A stretch of 64,000 nucleotides of DNA from Nipponacmea schrenckii. Its lineage: Eukaryota; Mollusca; Gastropoda; Lottiidae. How positions within the stretch are numbered: position 1 is the stretch's first letter; each line of letters starts with the position of its first letter. The DNA lies in assembly GCA_030562195.1 (NCBI GenBank), contig JAUJPP010000005.1, forward strand, positions 25,035,106 to 25,099,105, written 5' to 3'. Shown piece after piece: positions 63,601 through 64,000 of this stretch. Both the position numbers and the translations under genes were made by a program. The notes under the pieces are model-generated. The model saw nothing but the letters and a program-made list of their open reading frames with translations, was not told the DNA's origin and did not search any database.

Positions 63601-64000
63601 GGAAACTCTGCCTGCGTCACACTTTATAAGTTTGCTCAAAATACCATATTTGAAGTAAATCCATTCGAGTATTAGTTACAGCTTGTAATTCATTGAAGAT
63701 TCTAATGAAATAAGATTTGAACTACATTAGAAGCGAAGAGCAGATATATAACAAGAAGCACAAAGGCACTATTAAGGTATAACTCCATTGAATAACGAAT
63801 AACAAAGCACATCACATTTCAACACAATTTACACGTAGGTTATAACATTATATTGCCATCGGAGCAAAATTTTATGGAAGTATTTATTACACACAGCGTT
63901 TCAACAATCTAATTGTCATTATCAGATGATTTTTCAAGTTTTTGGTATGTTCAAACACAGCTTATTAAGTTACAAGTTTCATTTGGTTCCTTAAACTCGA
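60641..64000. other. Intergenic, no gene seen
   Basis: AT-rich sequence upstream of HES. No exon or repeat family seen elsewhere in the window was recognised. Distal HES enhancers could lie here, but nothing in the sequence proves it. Confidence 0.4.

Noticed and set aside
1..64000. CRISPR array, operons or tRNA/rRNA genes
   Set aside because: No regular spacer-repeat array, no bacterial gene order, and no tRNA or rRNA sequence recognised by eye; the genes are spliced and eukaryotic.

Overview
This is an AT-rich piece of an animal nuclear genome. Genes carry GT-AG introns, and the proteins are metazoan: a WRPW-type HES repressor, a TNF-receptor-like protein with a death domain, MEA1, RANGRF/Mog1 and CHCHD4/Mia40. 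Together with the dense load of short inverted-repeat elements, LINE, Gypsy and Penelope-like retroelements, this suggests an invertebrate, most likely a lophotrochozoan and perhaps a gastropod mollusc. The phylum is an inference; no sequence search was possible.

Layout. 1-18 kb (+): one long gene for a TNF receptor superfamily protein, with nine coding exons found from 1022 to 17047 and an 8.4 kb intron. The signal-peptide exon was not found. 18-22.6 kb: no gene, but a 2.5 kb foldback element with 406-bp arms. 22.67-24.31 kb (+): an acyl-CoA-synthetase/luciferase-type adenylating enzyme with an uninterrupted CDS. 24.8-27.3 kb: a 457-bp inverted-repeat element, then a second foldback element of about 1.9 kb with tandem units inside. 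28.7-33.2 kb: MEA1 (-) and RANGRF (+, five exons) transcribed divergently from a shared region of about 1 kb; two RANGRF introns hold MITE-like elements. 33.5-38.1 kb: repeats, including a stretch of odd, homopolymer-rich sequence that looks like a poor-consensus copy of a neighbouring repeat. 38.8-44.1 kb: a broken LINE cut by a second copy of the 24.8 kb element. 44.6-46.9 kb (+): CHCHD4/Mia40 in three exons, the first only 43 nt. 47.7-55.4 kb: a nested retroelement block, with a decayed Gypsy-type LTR element, a Penelope-like element apparently inside it, LTR remnants on both sides and hAT-like debris. 58.8-60.2 kb (-): a HES-family bHLH-Orange repressor in three exons, with a promoter holding two consensus RBPJ/Su(H) sites. 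60.6-64 kb: nothing recognised.

The host genes do not form one pathway. TNFR is a surface receptor, HES a likely Notch-responsive repressor, CHCHD4 a mitochondrial import oxidoreductase, RANGRF a Ran cofactor, MEA1 poorly characterised, and the adenylating enzyme metabolic. The less ordinary material lies in the mobile elements: two foldback elements, the Penelope-like element with SGNH-like and GIY-YIG segments, the nested insertions and the homopolymer-rich block.
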